DNA from: Erwinia sp. 198
GTDB taxonomy: Bacteria; Pseudomonadota; Gammaproteobacteria; Enterobacterales; Enterobacteriaceae
NCBI RefSeq assembly: GCF_003937915.1
Contig: NZ_RHUM01000010.1
Coordinates: 46,613-110,612 of the forward strand
DNA length: 64,000 nucleotides
Direction of reading: 5' to 3'
Shown: piece by piece, positions 51,291 through 61,424 of the stretch
Numbering within the stretch: position 1 is the first letter of the stretch
How the letters are laid out: each line of letters begins with the position of its first letter
Notes under the pieces: generated by a model
Databases searched by the model: none
The model's input: the letters and a program-made list of their open reading frames with translations, nothing else
Told to the model about the DNA's origin: nothing
Program-made: the position numbers and the translations under genes

Positions 51291-52286
51291 TCAAATACTG
51301 CCGCCTTCGGAAATCGTAAAGCCGACGTCGATCTGCTGCGATCCGGTTTGCTCGCCGCGAATGCGCGCCAGCAGGAGCGAGGCGGAAACCTGTCCCATTT
51401 TTTCACGCGGCGTCAGCACGGTGGCCAGCTCTGGCGTAACCACCTGGGTAATGTCGTGGCCATGAAAGCCCGCGATAGCAATATCCTGCGGCACGCGCAG
51501 CCCCTGCCGCTGGCATTCAAACATGGCGCCTATCGCTAAATCATCATTGGTGCAAAACAGACTGTCCGTATCAGGATAGCGCTGCTGCGCCGCCAGCATC
51601 AGCGTTCCACCCATCGAAAAAGAAGAGGCTTCTTCCATCATGATGCTGCGTGGTTCCAGGTTCGCTTCGCGCATCGCCTGTTCATAACCCTGATGCTTCA
51701 GCAAAGTACGTTCGTCCAGCCTCGCCCCCAGATAAACCGTGCGGCGATGCCCCTTGCGCAGGATAGCGTGCGTCATCTGCCGCGCCGCCTCGACGTTATC
51801 AAACCCTACCGCCAAATCCAGGCAAGGCGAAACGCTGTCCATCATCTCCAGCACCGGGATCCCTGCGGTTTCGATCATACGCAGGCTGGCTGGCGTGTGG
51901 GTGCGTTCGGTCAGGATTAGCCCGTCGATATTCCAGCCCAGCAGCGAGCGCACCTGTAGCTCTTCTTTTTCGGCACTGTAGCCGAAATGGCCCAGCATGG
52001 TCTGATAACCTGCCGCGTCGGTTACGGCTTCGATGCCGCGCAGCACGTCAGCGAAAACCTGGTTAGTAAGAGAAGGCAACAGCACGCCGATCGCCCGGCT
52101 GGTGGCGTTAGATAAAATATCGGGCGCGCGGTTAGGGATATAGCCCAGCTCATCAAGCGCGGCGGCAATACGGCTTTGCAAGGCAACGGAAACCTGATCG
52201 GGATTGCGCAGATAGCGGCTGACGGTCATCTTGGTGATGCCCACACGATCGGCAACGTCCTGTAGCACCGGTCTTTTCTTCTTCAT
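51291..52286 (-). CDS. gntR: GntR, LacI-family repressor of gluconate genes
   Basis: A 331-residue repressor. The N-terminal HTH is LQDVADRVGITKMTVSRYLR, followed by the hinge helix and a periplasmic-binding-like sensor domain (IDGLILTERTHTP). Gluconate relieves repression of gntK, gntU and the edd-eda genes. It is separated from gntK by about 240 bases containing the operator. Confidence 0.97.
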   Translation of the reverse strand: MKKKRPVLQDVADRVGITKMTVSRYLRNPDQVSVALQSRIAAALDELGYIPNRAPDILSNATSRAIGVLLPSLTNQVFADVLRGIEAVTDAAGYQTMLGHFGYSAEKEELQVRSLLGWNIDGLILTERTHTPASLRMIETAGIPVLEMMDSVSPCLDLAVGFDNVEAARQMTHAILRKGHRRTVYLGARLDERTLLKHQGYEQAMREANLEPRSIMMEEASSFSMGGTLMLAAQQRYPDTDSLFCTNDDLAIGAMFECQRQGLRVPQDIAIAGFHGHDITQVVTPELATVLTPREKMGQVSASLLLARIRGEQTGSQQIDVGFTISEGGSI

Positions 52287-52379
52287 TATTTTCAGGGGTC
52301 AGAGGGTGGATCGCTTGAGTGTAACAAAATTGGCGGGAAAACGGTGAAGGGCGCGGCAGGCCGCGCCCAAAGTGTGATC

Positions 52380-53075
52380 TTAAACCGGCGGCAGATCGAA
52401 CAGCAGGATTTCGGCGTCGCTGGCGGCTTCAAGGCTCAGCGAAGCTTCATCCCAGATAGCGAAGGCATCGCTGGTACCCGCTTTTTCGCCGTTAACCGTG
52501 ACGTCGCCTTTTACCACCTGGATCCAGATACGGCGGTTCGGCTCAACCTGCACGGTATCCTGCTCGCCCTGCTGCAGCGCCCAGCGGGAAAGCGTCATAT
52601 CCTGGTAAACTTTCAGCGAGCCTTCACGCGCGTCCGGCGACAGCACCAGCTGGCGCCCCTTAACATCCGCGAAACGACGCTGATCGTAACGTGGCGTGAT
52701 GCCCGTTCTTTCCGGAATAATCCAGATCTGATACAGATGCAGCGGCACGTCTTTGCTGGCGTTGTACTCAGAGTGACGCACGCCGGTACCGGCGCTCATA
52801 ATCTGGAACTCGCCCGCCGGGATCTGCTCCTTATTGCCCATGCTGTCTTCATGCTCGACGGTGCCGGAAAGCACGTAAGTCAGGATCTCCATATCTTTAT
52901 GGGGATGGGTGCCGAAGCCCTGGCCGCCGTCGATAACATCTTCGTTAATCACTCGCAGCGCCGAAAAGCCCATAAAGTTAGCGTCATAGTAGTTAGCGAA
53001 AGAGAACGTGTGCCAGCTGTCCAGCCAGCCGTGGTTAGCGTGACCGCGCTCTTGTGCCTTGCGTAAGTAAATCAT
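52380..53075 (-). CDS. yhhW: YhhW, pirin-family cupin (quercetinase-like)
   Basis: I start at ATG 53075 with gaggag upstream, giving 231 residues (E. coli 231) beginning MIYLRKAQERGHANHGWLDS. The metal-binding cupin motif is GTHPHKDMEILTYVLSGTVEH with GTGVRHSEYN. E. coli YhhW has quercetin 2,3-dioxygenase activity in vitro; its physiological role is not known. It lies just past the 3' end of ryhB on the same strand. Confidence 0.95.
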   Translation of the reverse strand: MIYLRKAQERGHANHGWLDSWHTFSFANYYDANFMGFSALRVINEDVIDGGQGFGTHPHKDMEILTYVLSGTVEHEDSMGNKEQIPAGEFQIMSAGTGVRHSEYNASKDVPLHLYQIWIIPERTGITPRYDQRRFADVKGRQLVLSPDAREGSLKVYQDMTLSRWALQQGEQDTVQVEPNRRIWIQVVKGDVTVNGEKAGTSDAFAIWDEASLSLEAASDAEILLFDLPPV

Positions 53076-53245
53076 ATTCAATCCTCCTCAACGTTTTCAC
53101 ATAGTCTGGACCTGTGTTGACCGCGAAGATAGCGGAGAAAATTGTCTCCTCTGTTCAAATTATTCGATGCAATCAACAGGCGTCCTTCAGATCGTTTGCG
53201 CAGGCAAATAAGAAGGGAGAGAGCGGAGGTTGCCGGCGGGCAGGC

Positions 53246-53345
53246 AAAAAAAAAGCCAGCACCCGAGCTGGCTAAATAATATTGGAAGCAATGTGAGCAA
53301 TGTCGTGCCTTCCCGACCGGTCCGTGAAGCCCAAATCGAAAACGC
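53246..53345 (-). ncRNA. ryhB: RyhB, iron-responsive small regulatory RNA
   Basis: On the minus strand the segment GCACGACATTGCTCACATTG, continuing CTTCC (53284-53308), is identical to the core pairing region of E. coli RyhB. It is followed by a TATTATTTAGCCAGC-type stretch and the terminator stem AGCCAGC-CGGGTGCTGGCT with nine Ts (53254-53246). A strong Fur box sits directly upstream at 53348-53366. E. coli has ryhB at this place between yhhX and yhhY. With iron scarce, RyhB and Hfq repress mRNAs for iron-using proteins. The 5' end at about 53345 is inferred; the 5' third differs from E. coli. Confidence 0.93.
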
Positions 53346-53347
53346 AT

Positions 53348-53366
53348 GACAATAATAATCATTATC
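53348..53366 (-). promoter_or_regulatory. Fur box at the ryhB promoter
   Basis: GACAATAATAATCATTATC matches the 19-bp Fur consensus at 17 positions. It overlaps the expected -10 region of ryhB on the minus strand. Confidence 0.9.
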
Positions 53367-53462
53367 ATTCGCACTTGTAAAGGCTTCGCTCCATTTTTTT
53401 CGCTTGCTTTTGCGCCAGAATCCCCTGATTTTAAGCAGGAAATAACCAAAAGGAGCCAGAGG

Positions 53463-53960
53463 ATGAGTGAGATAGTGATAAGACACGCCGTCGTTGAAGA
53501 CGCCGCCGCGCTGTATCGTATTGTCAGCCAGCCGGAAACCTATACCGACACGCTGCAGCTTCCTCACCCCTCGCTTCAGCTTGTTCAGGAACGTCTACAG
53601 AAACTTCAGCCCGGCATGCAGCGGCTGGTCGCCTGCGTTGACGAACAGGTTGTCGGCGACCTATATCTGGAGGTCAACGGCCGCGCGCGTCGGCGGCATA
53701 CCGCGACTTTCGGACTCTGCGTCGATTATCACTACCGTGGTCGCGGCGTGGCATCCGCATTGATGCAGGAGATGGTCAGCCTGTGCGATAGCTGGCTGAG
53801 CGTCGAGCGCATTGAGTTAACGGTATTCGCCGACAACGACACGGCGATAAGGTTGTATCAGCGGTTTGGTTTTGAAACGGAAGGCGTGGCGCGACGCTAT
53901 GCCGTACGCAACGGCAAGCAGGTGGATGCGCTCTATATGGCGCGTTTGCGCGCCGCTTAA
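53463..53960 (+). CDS. yhhY: YhhY, GNAT-family amino-acid N-acetyltransferase
   Basis: I start at 53463 (aaaggagccagagg upstream), which gives MSEIVIRHAVVEDAAALYRI, the E. coli N-terminus; the upstream extension would overlap the Fur box and ryhB promoter. The 165-residue GNAT protein has the acetyl-CoA loop DYHYRGRGVASALM. E. coli YhhY (AaaT) acetylates phenylalanine and methionine analogues. It is convergent with ggt. Confidence 0.94.
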   Translation: MSEIVIRHAVVEDAAALYRIVSQPETYTDTLQLPHPSLQLVQERLQKLQPGMQRLVACVDEQVVGDLYLEVNGRARRRHTATFGLCVDYHYRGRGVASALMQEMVSLCDSWLSVERIELTVFADNDTAIRLYQRFGFETEGVARRYAVRNGKQVDALYMARLRAA

Positions 53961-53988
53961 AAAACAGGGGCGATAAAATATCGCCCCT
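53960..53988. terminator. Terminator between yhhY and ggt
   Basis: Stem GGGGCGATA / TATCGCCCC; on the minus strand it is followed by a T-rich run, so it mainly serves ggt. Confidence 0.85.
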
Positions 53989-53993
53989 TCGCG

Positions 53994-55736
53994 TTAATAC
54001 CCCGCCGTCAGATCGTCAACAGAGCGAGGATCGGAAGCGCCATACAAGGTGCCGTCCGGGCCGATCATAATGCTCTGCGTGCTGCCCATCGCAGGCAGTA
54101 CCTTAACATGCTGCCCTTTCGCCTCCAGCAGCCTCAGCGTATCCGGGCTGAAGCCTTTTTCCACGCGCAGTTGATCCGGCAGCCACTGATGATGAAAGCG
54201 CGGCGCGTTGGTCGCCTCCGCCACGTTCATACCGAAATCGATGCTGTTCACGACCATTTGCAGCACGGTCGTAATAATGCGGCTGCCGCCCGGACTGCCC
54301 GTCACCAGCCAGGTTTTGCCGTCTTTGGCGACGATGGTCGGCGACATGGAAGAGAGCGGCCTTTTGTAAGGCTGCACCGCATTCGCTTCGCCGCCGACCA
54401 GACCATAAATATTCGGCGTGCCCGGCTTGGCGGAAAAATCGTCCATTTCATTGTTGAGCAGAATGCCGCTTTTGCCCGCCACGATCCCACTGCCAAAATA
54501 GGTGTTCAGCGTATAGGTCACCGCGACCGCATTGCCCTGCTTGTCCACCACGGAGAAATGCGTGGTCTGATTGCTCTCATAAGGCGCCAGCTTGCCGGGT
54601 TTAATTTCTGTCGAAGGCAGCGCTTTGTTCACGTCAATCTGCTGCGCCAGCGATTTCGCATAGGCTTTGCTGGTCAGCGCCTGCCACGGCACCTTCACAA
54701 AATCAGGATCGCCCAGATACTCAGAACGATCGGCATAGGCATGTTTTTCCGCTTCCGCCATCACCTGCATGGCGTCGGCGCTGCCAAAGCCCATTTTCGC
54801 CAGATCGAAGTTTTCCAGGATATTGAGGATTTCCACAATATGGATCCCGCCGGAAGAAGGCGGCGGCATAGAAAAGACTTCATAACAGCGATAGGTGCCG
54901 CTGATGGGCTTACGCTCGACCGCTTTGTAATTGGCCAGATCCGCTTTGCCGATCAGGCCGCCGTTCGCCGCCATTTCCGCGGCGATTTCCGAGGCAATCT
55001 CCCCTTTATAGAAGGCGTCCGGGCCCTGCGTCGCAATCAGCCGCAGGCTACGGGCAAGATTACGCTGTACCAGCTTCTCGCCACGCGCGTAAGGTTGGCC
55101 GTCTGCTTTATAAAAAACGGCTTTACTGTTGGGGTGCGTAACCAGCACTTCTTTGCCGTATACTTTCAAATCATCAGCCAGCGCCTCGTTAACCACGATG
55201 CCTTTTTCCGCCAGCCTGATGGCCGGTGCGATCAGCTGCGCCAGCGGTAACGTGCCGTATTCTTTGTTCGCCAGCGCGAAACCAGCCACGGTGCCCGGCA
55301 CGCCGGAAGCCAGATGGGAGATCAGCGACTTTTTACCGTCGGCGTTGCCCTGGGCGTCTAAAAACATATCGCGACTGGCTTTAATTGGTGCCATTTCACG
55401 AAAATCGATGGCGGTAGCGTGACCGGAAGCGGTGCGGATTAGCATAAAACCGCCGCCGCCAAGGTTACCGGCCTGCGGATGCGTGACGGCCAGCGCATAG
55501 CCGACGGCGATGGCGGCATCTACCGCATTGCCGCCGCGTTTCAGCACGTCCACGCCTGCCTGGGTGGCGAGCGCATCTACCGAGGCGACCATACCGTGCT
55601 GCTCTTTTACCGGATGGAAAGTATCGGCGTCCACGCCGTACGAGACTGGCGGCGCGGTAGGCGCTGCCGTCGCGCCCTGCCAGAAAACCAGTCCTGCTAT
55701 CAGCGATGCCGCCAGCGTCACTCTGCCCTGCCCCAT
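53994..55736 (-). CDS. ggt: Gamma-glutamyltranspeptidase, periplasmic
   Basis: I start at ATG 55736 (aagaggtgaat upstream), giving 580 residues. A signal peptide ends at GATAAPTAPP, the large subunit follows, and the self-cleavage site is before the catalytic Thr in NQTTHFSVVD (near residue 390). The small subunit carries GSPGGSRIITTVLQ. The precursor cuts itself into two subunits and transfers or hydrolyses the gamma-glutamyl group of glutathione in the periplasm. It is divergent from yhhA. Confidence 0.96.
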   Translation of the reverse strand: MGQGRVTLAASLIAGLVFWQGATAAPTAPPVSYGVDADTFHPVKEQHGMVASVDALATQAGVDVLKRGGNAVDAAIAVGYALAVTHPQAGNLGGGGFMLIRTASGHATAIDFREMAPIKASRDMFLDAQGNADGKKSLISHLASGVPGTVAGFALANKEYGTLPLAQLIAPAIRLAEKGIVVNEALADDLKVYGKEVLVTHPNSKAVFYKADGQPYARGEKLVQRNLARSLRLIATQGPDAFYKGEIASEIAAEMAANGGLIGKADLANYKAVERKPISGTYRCYEVFSMPPPSSGGIHIVEILNILENFDLAKMGFGSADAMQVMAEAEKHAYADRSEYLGDPDFVKVPWQALTSKAYAKSLAQQIDVNKALPSTEIKPGKLAPYESNQTTHFSVVDKQGNAVAVTYTLNTYFGSGIVAGKSGILLNNEMDDFSAKPGTPNIYGLVGGEANAVQPYKRPLSSMSPTIVAKDGKTWLVTGSPGGSRIITTVLQMVVNSIDFGMNVAEATNAPRFHHQWLPDQLRVEKGFSPDTLRLLEAKGQHVKVLPAMGSTQSIMIGPDGTLYGASDPRSVDDLTAGY

Positions 55737-55891
55737 ATTCACCTCTTATTAGAATTATTTACGTTTGTTTACCGTCTCTAACTATGCACAAAACAAGCGA
55801 AAAGGCGAGAAAACCTTCAAATTCAGACTGGCGCTCAGGCCAGAACAGCGCGGCTGACATACAATGGATAGACAGCTTAGGGAGGTATTTA

Positions 55892-56182
55892 ATGAAATGG
55901 TTAATCGTGTGTGCCGCGCTGCTGCCGTTAAGCGGCATGGCCAATATGCTAAATAACAATCAGCCTGGCCAGCCAGGCTATAACCCCAGCTCGCAGCGAA
56001 TGCAGCAGCAGATGCAGACGCAGCAGGTTCAGCAACAGCGGAAACTGCAGCAGGATCAGCAGCAGCAAAGCCAGCAGCTACAGCGAAAGGTGCAGGATCA
56101 GCGCAACAGCGCTTCCCAGCGGGTATTGCAGACGCAGCCCGGCAGCTCCACCCAGCCGTCGGTGCAGCAGAACACAAATTAA
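55892..56182 (+). CDS. yhhA: YhhA (DUF2756), Gln-rich exported protein
   Basis: The start at 55892 has gggaggtattta upstream. The 96-residue product has a signal peptide (MKWLIVCAALLPLSGMANM), then a very Gln-rich helical region (about 30-75) likely to form a coiled coil, and a Ser/Gln tail. It is shorter than E. coli YhhA (about 146). Function unknown. Its last 35 bases are duplicated 100 bases downstream. Confidence 0.8.
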   Translation: MKWLIVCAALLPLSGMANMLNNNQPGQPGYNPSSQRMQQQMQTQQVQQQRKLQQDQQQQSQQLQRKVQDQRNSASQRVLQTQPGSSTQPSVQQNTN

Positions 56183-56299
56183 GGTCAGGCCGGCAGCCGG
56201 ATCGCCCCTGTTGGACGATCCGGCGCTATCAATCACAGCCGGGTAGCCCCCCCAGCCGTCAGTACAGCAGAACGCAAATTAAGGTCAGGCCAGCAGCCG
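56151..56299. repeat. Direct repeat pair spanning the yhhA 3' end
   Basis: 56151-56199 and 56251-56299 are copies at exactly 100-base offset, differing at 4 of 49 positions. The second copy duplicates the last codons, stop codon and 3' flank of yhhA. Between them lies the hairpin CCGGATCG / CGATCCGG (56197-56223). Confidence 0.85.
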
Positions 56300-56338
56300 A
56301 CGCGCGTTGAGTAAGGCGGGCCGGCTGTATCAGCGTCT

Positions 56339-57082
56339 TCAGGTGAAATCGGCGCCTATCAGATCGATGCGGTCGGTACAGATGGCGTCAACGCCCCAGT
56401 CCAGCAGCTCTTTAGCCCTTTCGGGTTGATTAACTGTATAAACCAGAATCCGCAGCTCCGCCGTTTTGAGCGCCGCCACTCTCTCCCTGTCCAGCACTTT
56501 ATGATTGAAATGTATCGAGACGCAATCCAGCTGCTGCGCCAGCTGCCGCCAGTCGTCATGCCATTCGTGCAGCAGCAACCCGCGCGGCAGCTCCGGCGCG
56601 GCCTGCATGGCGGCTTCCAGCGCTTCAAAAGAGAACGAGGAGAGCAGCGGCGCGGTCTGCCGATGCCACAGCTCGCGCGCAGCCAGCGCCACCACGCGTC
56701 CGGTTTCCGCCTCCAGACCGGTTGTGGGCTTGATTTCAATATTTGCCATCATGCCGTAAGAGGCGCAGCGCTGCGCCACCTGAGACAGCAGCGGCAGACG
56801 TTCGCCGGTGAAATCTTTGCCAAACCAGCCGCCCGCGTCCAGCTGGATCAGTTTTTCCCACGGCAGCTGTCCGGCGATGCCCCAGCCGTTGCTGGTTCTG
56901 TCGAGCGTGTCGTCATGCAGCAAAAAAATTTCGCCGTCCAGCGAGAGCTTGACGTCGAACTCAATCATCCTGTGCCCCAGCCGCGCGCCGGTATCAATAC
57001 CGGCGAGAGTGTTTTCCGGGGCCAGCTTGCCGCCGCCGCGATGCGCGACGATGGTCGGGTAAGGCCAGGCTTTAGCAGTCAT
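56339..57082 (-). CDS. ugpQ: UgpQ, cytoplasmic glycerophosphodiester phosphodiesterase
   Basis: A 247-residue GDPD-family TIM barrel with [17 protein letters not shown] (catalytic His-Arg and Glu-Asn) and [24 protein letters not shown]. It hydrolyses imported glycerophosphodiesters to glycerol 3-phosphate and an alcohol. It is the last gene of ugpBAECQ and overlaps ugpC by four bases (ATGA). Confidence 0.96.
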   Translation of the reverse strand: MTAKAWPYPTIVAHRGGGKLAPENTLAGIDTGARLGHRMIEFDVKLSLDGEIFLLHDDTLDRTSNGWGIAGQLPWEKLIQLDAGGWFGKDFTGERLPLLSQVAQRCASYGMMANIEIKPTTGLEAETGRVVALAARELWHRQTAPLLSSFSFEALEAAMQAAPELPRGLLLHEWHDDWRQLAQQLDCVSIHFNHKVLDRERVAALKTAELRILVYTVNQPERAKELLDWGVDAICTDRIDLIGADFT

Positions 57083-58146
57083 TCGAGCCGATGTCCGTTG
57101 TCAGTATCAAAGAGGTGTAGCGAATCAGCCGGCAGCTGTAGCCACAGCAGGCTGCCGATAGCCGGGCGCTCGATGTGCGGTAGCCGCACCACCATATTGT
57201 GGCCGCCCCAGCGCCCATGCGCCAGGTTGTCCGCGCCCAGCATTTCCAGCGTATCCACCGTCAGCGCCAGCCCGCTTTGCCGATCGGCCAGCTTAATATG
57301 CTCCGGGCGGATCCCCAACGTCAACCGACGTCCGGCCCACTGCGGCCTGGCCTGAGGTAGCGGCACGGCGCTGTCGGCCAGCAGCAGCCGCGTGCCGGTC
57401 GGATCGATCTCGCCTTCCAGCAGGTTCATCGCAGGCGCGCCAATAAAGCTGGCAACGAAGCGCGTGGCCGGACGCTCATAAATCTCTACCGGCGTGCCCA
57501 GCTGCTCCAGCACGCCTTTGTTCATCACCATCACCCGCTGCGCCAGCGTCATCGCCTCCACCTGATCGTGCGTCACGTACAGGCTGGTAGTCTGCAGGCG
57601 ACGATGCAGCTGCTGTAGCTCCAGCCGCATCTGCACCCGCAGCCGCGCGTCCAGATTCGATAACGGCTCATCAAACAGGAAAACCGCCGGTTCGCGAACG
57701 ATAGCGCGCCCCATCGCCACCCGCTGCCGCTGACCGCCGGAAAGCTCGCGCGGACGACGGTGCAGCAGCGCTTCCAGCTCCAGGCTTTTCGCCGTTTCCA
57801 GCACGCGCTGGCGGATATGCGCTTTGCCCATGCCGCGAATTTTCAGGCCCCATGCCATGTTTTCTTCCACGCTCATATGGGGATAAAGCGCATAGTTCTG
57901 GAAAACCATCGCGATGCCGCGATCTTTCGGCTCCCGCTCGGTGACGCGTTCGCTGTCGATATAGATATCGCCGCTGCTGACCCTTTCCAGCCCGGCGAGC
58001 ATGCGTAACAGCGTCGATTTGCCGCAGCCGGAAGGGCCGACCATCACCATAAACTCACCGTCGCGAATATCGACGTCAAGCGGCTGAATAATCTGGTTTT
58101 TGCCGTCGTACGTTTTGGTAACGGCCTGAAATTTTACCCCTGCCAT
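57079..58146 (-). CDS. ugpC: UgpC, ABC transporter ATPase for glycerol 3-phosphate
   Basis: A 355-residue ATPase of the MalK/UgpC type with Walker [12 protein letters not shown], signature [15 protein letters not shown], Walker [14 protein letters not shown], and a C-terminal TOBE/MalK regulatory domain ([11 protein letters not shown]). It powers Ugp uptake of glycerol 3-phosphate and glycerophosphodiesters. It follows ugpE by one base. Confidence 0.97.
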   Translation of the reverse strand: MAGVKFQAVTKTYDGKNQIIQPLDVDIRDGEFMVMVGPSGCGKSTLLRMLAGLERVSSGDIYIDSERVTEREPKDRGIAMVFQNYALYPHMSVEENMAWGLKIRGMGKAHIRQRVLETAKSLELEALLHRRPRELSGGQRQRVAMGRAIVREPAVFLFDEPLSNLDARLRVQMRLELQQLHRRLQTTSLYVTHDQVEAMTLAQRVMVMNKGVLEQLGTPVEIYERPATRFVASFIGAPAMNLLEGEIDPTGTRLLLADSAVPLPQARPQWAGRRLTLGIRPEHIKLADRQSGLALTVDTLEMLGADNLAHGRWGGHNMVVRLPHIERPAIGSLLWLQLPADSLHLFDTDNGHRLE

Positions 58147-58147
58147 A

Positions 58148-58996
58148 TTATTTCTCGCTCTCTACCAGCCCGCGAACGAAAGCGCGCTGCATCACTAAAA
58201 CAATCACTACCGGCGGGATCATGGTCAGCAGCATTGCCGCCATTACCAGATTCCACTGCGTGGGCGTACCGTCGCCGGTGCCGATCATGCTGCGAATGCC
58301 CGCCACGGCGGTGCCCAAATCAACATCATTAATAATCAGCAGCGGCCAGAGATATTGGTTCCAGCCATAGATAAAGGTGATAACAAACAGCGCGGCCAGA
58401 TTGGTTTTCGACAGCGGCAGCACAATGTCCCAAAAGAAGCGCATTGGCCCGGCGCCGTCGATGCGCGCCGCTTCGACCAGCTCGTCAGGCAGCGTCATAA
58501 AAAACTGACGAAACAGGAAGGTAGCGGTGGCGGAGGCCATCAGCGGCAGCGTCAGCCCGCTATAGCTATCCAGCATCTTCAGGTCTGCAATCACTTCTAC
58601 CGTCGGGAAAATGCGCACCTCGACCGGCAGCATCAGCGTGATAAAAATCATCCAGAAAAACAGGCCGCGCAGCGGAAAGCGGAACCAGACCAGCGCAAAA
58701 GCAGAGAGGATGGAAACCGCAATCTTCCCTGTGGTTATCGCCAGCGCCATCAGCATGCTGTTAAACAGCATCCTGCCGAAAGGCGCGCTGTTCTGCCCCA
58801 CGCCGTGCTGCCAGATAAAGCTCACGTTGTGCCACAGCGAATGGCCGGGGATCAGCGACATCGGTACCCGGAACACCTCGCTGTCGTTCAGCGTAGCGGC
58901 CACAAAAGCGACATAGAGCGGAAACAGCACGGTAAGCGCGCCCAGGCCCAGCATGATCTGACTGAAAAGGGCCAGCCCGCGTCGGTTTTCAATCAT
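58148..58996 (-). CDS. ugpE: UgpE, ABC transporter permease
   Basis: A 282-residue MalG-type permease with six TM helices and the EAA loop [20 protein letters not shown] that contacts UgpC. It pairs with UgpA in the inner membrane. The start overlaps the ugpA stop by four bases. Confidence 0.96.
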   Translation of the reverse strand: MIENRRGLALFSQIMLGLGALTVLFPLYVAFVAATLNDSEVFRVPMSLIPGHSLWHNVSFIWQHGVGQNSAPFGRMLFNSMLMALAITTGKIAVSILSAFALVWFRFPLRGLFFWMIFITLMLPVEVRIFPTVEVIADLKMLDSYSGLTLPLMASATATFLFRQFFMTLPDELVEAARIDGAGPMRFFWDIVLPLSKTNLAALFVITFIYGWNQYLWPLLIINDVDLGTAVAGIRSMIGTGDGTPTQWNLVMAAMLLTMIPPVVIVLVMQRAFVRGLVESEK

Positions 58997-59880
58997 TGGT
59001 AGCGCACCTTTTTCTCAATAAAACGGAACTGGATCACCGTCAGCGCGATGACCAGTACCATCAGCACCACCGACTGTGCGGAAGAAGAGGAGAGATCCAG
59101 ACCGGCAAAGCCTTCGCGATAGATTTTGTAGATAAGCGTGGTGGTGGACTGCACCGGCCCGCCGCCCGTGGCGGCGTCGATCACCGGGAAAGTGTCAAAG
59201 AAGGCGTAAACCAGATTGACCACCACCAGAAAGAAGCCCACCGGCGTAATCAGCGGCAGCGAGAGGTAAAAAAAACGACGTACCGGGCCTGCGCCGTCGA
59301 TAGCCGCCGCTTCGATCAGCGATTTGGGAATGGACTGAAGCGCCGCAAAAAAGAACAGGAAGTTATAGCTCATTTGCTGCCAGACGGAAGCCAGCACGAC
59401 CAGCGTCATCGCCTGGCCGCTGTTTTGCGCATGGTTCCAGCTATAGCCCAGCTGCGCCAGAAAATGCGTAATCAGGCCCTGCCCCGGACTGAACAGGAAC
59501 ATCCACAGCACTGCCGCCACCGCAGGCGCTACTGCATAAGGCAGCAGAAACAGCGTCTGGTAAAAGCGCTTCATGCGCAGGACATGATCGGTCAACGCGG
59601 CAAAAAACAGCGAAACGATCAGGCCGATGGCCGTAACCAGGCCGCTAAAAATCAGCGTGGTTTTAAAGGAATCGAGATAGTACTCATCGTCCAGCAGCCT
59701 GGTGAAATTTTCCATGCCGACAAACGTGCTGGAAAGACCAAAAGGATCGACGCGCTGCACCGAATACCATAAGGCTTCGCCAGCGGGCCACAGGAAAAAA
59801 ATCAGCGTAATCAACAGCTGCGGCAGCATTAATAAATAAGGCAGCCAGCGTGAACGAAAAACAGGGCGTGAAGAGGACAT
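58993..59880 (-). CDS. ugpA: UgpA, ABC transporter permease
   Basis: A 295-residue MalF-type permease with six TM helices and the EAA loop [20 protein letters not shown]. It forms the channel with UgpE. It lies 78 bases after ugpB, the gap holding a hairpin. Confidence 0.96.
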   Translation of the reverse strand: MSSSRPVFRSRWLPYLLMLPQLLITLIFFLWPAGEALWYSVQRVDPFGLSSTFVGMENFTRLLDDEYYLDSFKTTLIFSGLVTAIGLIVSLFFAALTDHVLRMKRFYQTLFLLPYAVAPAVAAVLWMFLFSPGQGLITHFLAQLGYSWNHAQNSGQAMTLVVLASVWQQMSYNFLFFFAALQSIPKSLIEAAAIDGAGPVRRFFYLSLPLITPVGFFLVVVNLVYAFFDTFPVIDAATGGGPVQSTTTLIYKIYREGFAGLDLSSSSAQSVVLMVLVIALTVIQFRFIEKKVRYQ

Positions 59881-59920
59881 ATAAAGCTCGATAACGGTGC
59901 GGCGCGAGGGTTTTAGCGAG

Positions 59921-59952
59921 GCGCTGCCGTACGCTGTATAGCACGGCAGCGC
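59921..59952 (-). other. Intercistronic hairpin between ugpB and ugpA
   Basis: Perfect 10-bp stem GCGCTGCCGT / ACGGCAGCGC with a 12-base loop. No T-run. It probably stabilises the ugpB transcript or lowers read-through, since binding proteins are usually made in excess over permeases. Confidence 0.6.
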
Positions 59953-59958
59953 TATAAA

Positions 59959-61275
59959 TTATGGCTTAACGGTTTGCTCAAAGCGCCGGAGCAGAAGATT
60001 GCCACGCTTCACTGCGTTATCCAGCGCGGCCTGCGCCGTTTTTTTGCCGGTCCAGACGCCTTCCAGCTCCTCATCCACGATAGTGCGGATCTGCGGCATA
60101 TTGCCCAGTCGCATCCCTTTAGTGAACGGCAGCGGCGGCTTGTTCAGCATCTGACGCGTAGCGATATCGGCGCCCGGATTTTTCTCGTAGAAGCCCTGCT
60201 GACGGGTCAGCTCGTAGGCCGCCGTGGTGATCGGCAGATAGCCGGTTTTCTGGTGCCATTCGGCGGCGATTTCTGGCTGCGCCAGGAACTGCATAAACGC
60301 CGCCACGCCTTTGTAGGTCGCGTCATCTTTGCCTTTCATTACCCACAGGCTGGCGCCGCCGATAATGGCGTTTTGCGGGGCGTTCGGCACCGTTTCATCG
60401 TACGGCATCATGCCGACACCATAGTTAAATTTGGCATAGTGACGGATATCGGCCAGCGAGCCGGAGGAGGCCGTGGTGATACCACAGTCGCCGTTATAGA
60501 ATTTGGCGGTCGATTCATCTTTGCGGCCAAAATAGGTAAAGTCGCCTTTTTCATTCATCTCTGCGAGCTGCTGAATATGGCGTACCTGGGTCGGCTTATT
60601 AAATTCCAGCGCTGCATCGGTGCCGTCAAAGCCGTTGTTCTTTGTAGCGACCGGCAGGCCGTGCCAGGCGCTGAAGTTCTCGATCTGGATCCAGCCCTGC
60701 CAGCCGCTGGCATAGCCGCAGCTCATGCCTGCTTTACGCAGCGCTTCGGCATCTTTAGCCAGCGCCTGCCAGGTTTTCGGCGGCTGCTCCGGATCCAGAC
60801 CCGCTTTTTTGAAAGCGTCCTTGTTGTAATAGAGCACCGGCGTAGAACTGTTGAAAGGCTGGGAGATCAGATGGCCGGTTTTGGCATCGCTGTAATAGCC
60901 CGCTACCGTCGGCACAAACTGCTTTTCATCGAAGGCAATACCCGCATTTTTAAAAACCTCGTACACCGGCACAATTGCCCGTGAAGCCATCATCGTGGCG
61001 GTGCCGACTTCATAAACCTGAAGAATGGCGGGCGCGCGGTCGGAACGCACGGCGGCGATCCCTGCGGCCAGGCTTTGCTCGTAGTTACCTTTATAGGTCG
61101 GCACGATTTTGTAATCAGGGTGCGATTGGTTAAAGCGCTGCGCCAGCGAATTGACCTCTACGCCCAGTTCGCCCTCCATCGAGTGCCAGAAAGGGATCTC
61201 GGTGACAGCCAGCGCCTGTGCGCTAAAGGCCAGCCCCAGTGCAATACATATGGTATGTCGGAAGAACAATGGCAT
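59959..61275 (-). CDS. ugpB: UgpB, periplasmic glycerol-3-phosphate-binding protein
   Basis: A 438-residue protein. A signal peptide ([17 protein letters not shown], cleavage before [10 protein letters not shown]) precedes a type I/II solute-binding fold typical of UgpB ([20 protein letters not shown]). It captures sn-glycerol 3-phosphate and glycerophosphocholine-type diesters. First gene of ugpBAECQ; Pho boxes lie 66-107 bases upstream. Confidence 0.97.
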   Translation of the reverse strand: MPLFFRHTICIALGLAFSAQALAVTEIPFWHSMEGELGVEVNSLAQRFNQSHPDYKIVPTYKGNYEQSLAAGIAAVRSDRAPAILQVYEVGTATMMASRAIVPVYEVFKNAGIAFDEKQFVPTVAGYYSDAKTGHLISQPFNSSTPVLYYNKDAFKKAGLDPEQPPKTWQALAKDAEALRKAGMSCGYASGWQGWIQIENFSAWHGLPVATKNNGFDGTDAALEFNKPTQVRHIQQLAEMNEKGDFTYFGRKDESTAKFYNGDCGITTASSGSLADIRHYAKFNYGVGMMPYDETVPNAPQNAIIGGASLWVMKGKDDATYKGVAAFMQFLAQPEIAAEWHQKTGYLPITTAAYELTRQQGFYEKNPGADIATRQMLNKPPLPFTKGMRLGNMPQIRTIVDEELEGVWTGKKTAQAALDNAVKRGNLLLRRFEQTVKP

Positions 61276-61340
61276 GTCGGTTTCCTGTACCCGGTGTTGT
61301 TACGCGCAAAGCCGCGCCCTGTAACGCTTCGGCAGGTAAA

Positions 61341-61382
61341 ATGACATGCAAAAATGACGGAAAGATAACAATGGTATGACAG
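61341..61382 (-). promoter_or_regulatory. Phased Pho boxes of the ugp operon
   Basis: On the minus strand CTGTCAT, TTGTTAT and CCGTCAT are spaced exactly 11 bases apart (+ strand 61376, 61365, 61354), the PhoB direct-repeat geometry. A further ATGTCAT is at 61341-61347. The ugp genes belong to the Pho regulon in E. coli. Confidence 0.8.
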
Positions 61383-61424
61383 CCGGATGACGGGCTGGTG
61401 ACGGAGAGAAGACGGAGGTAGCGA

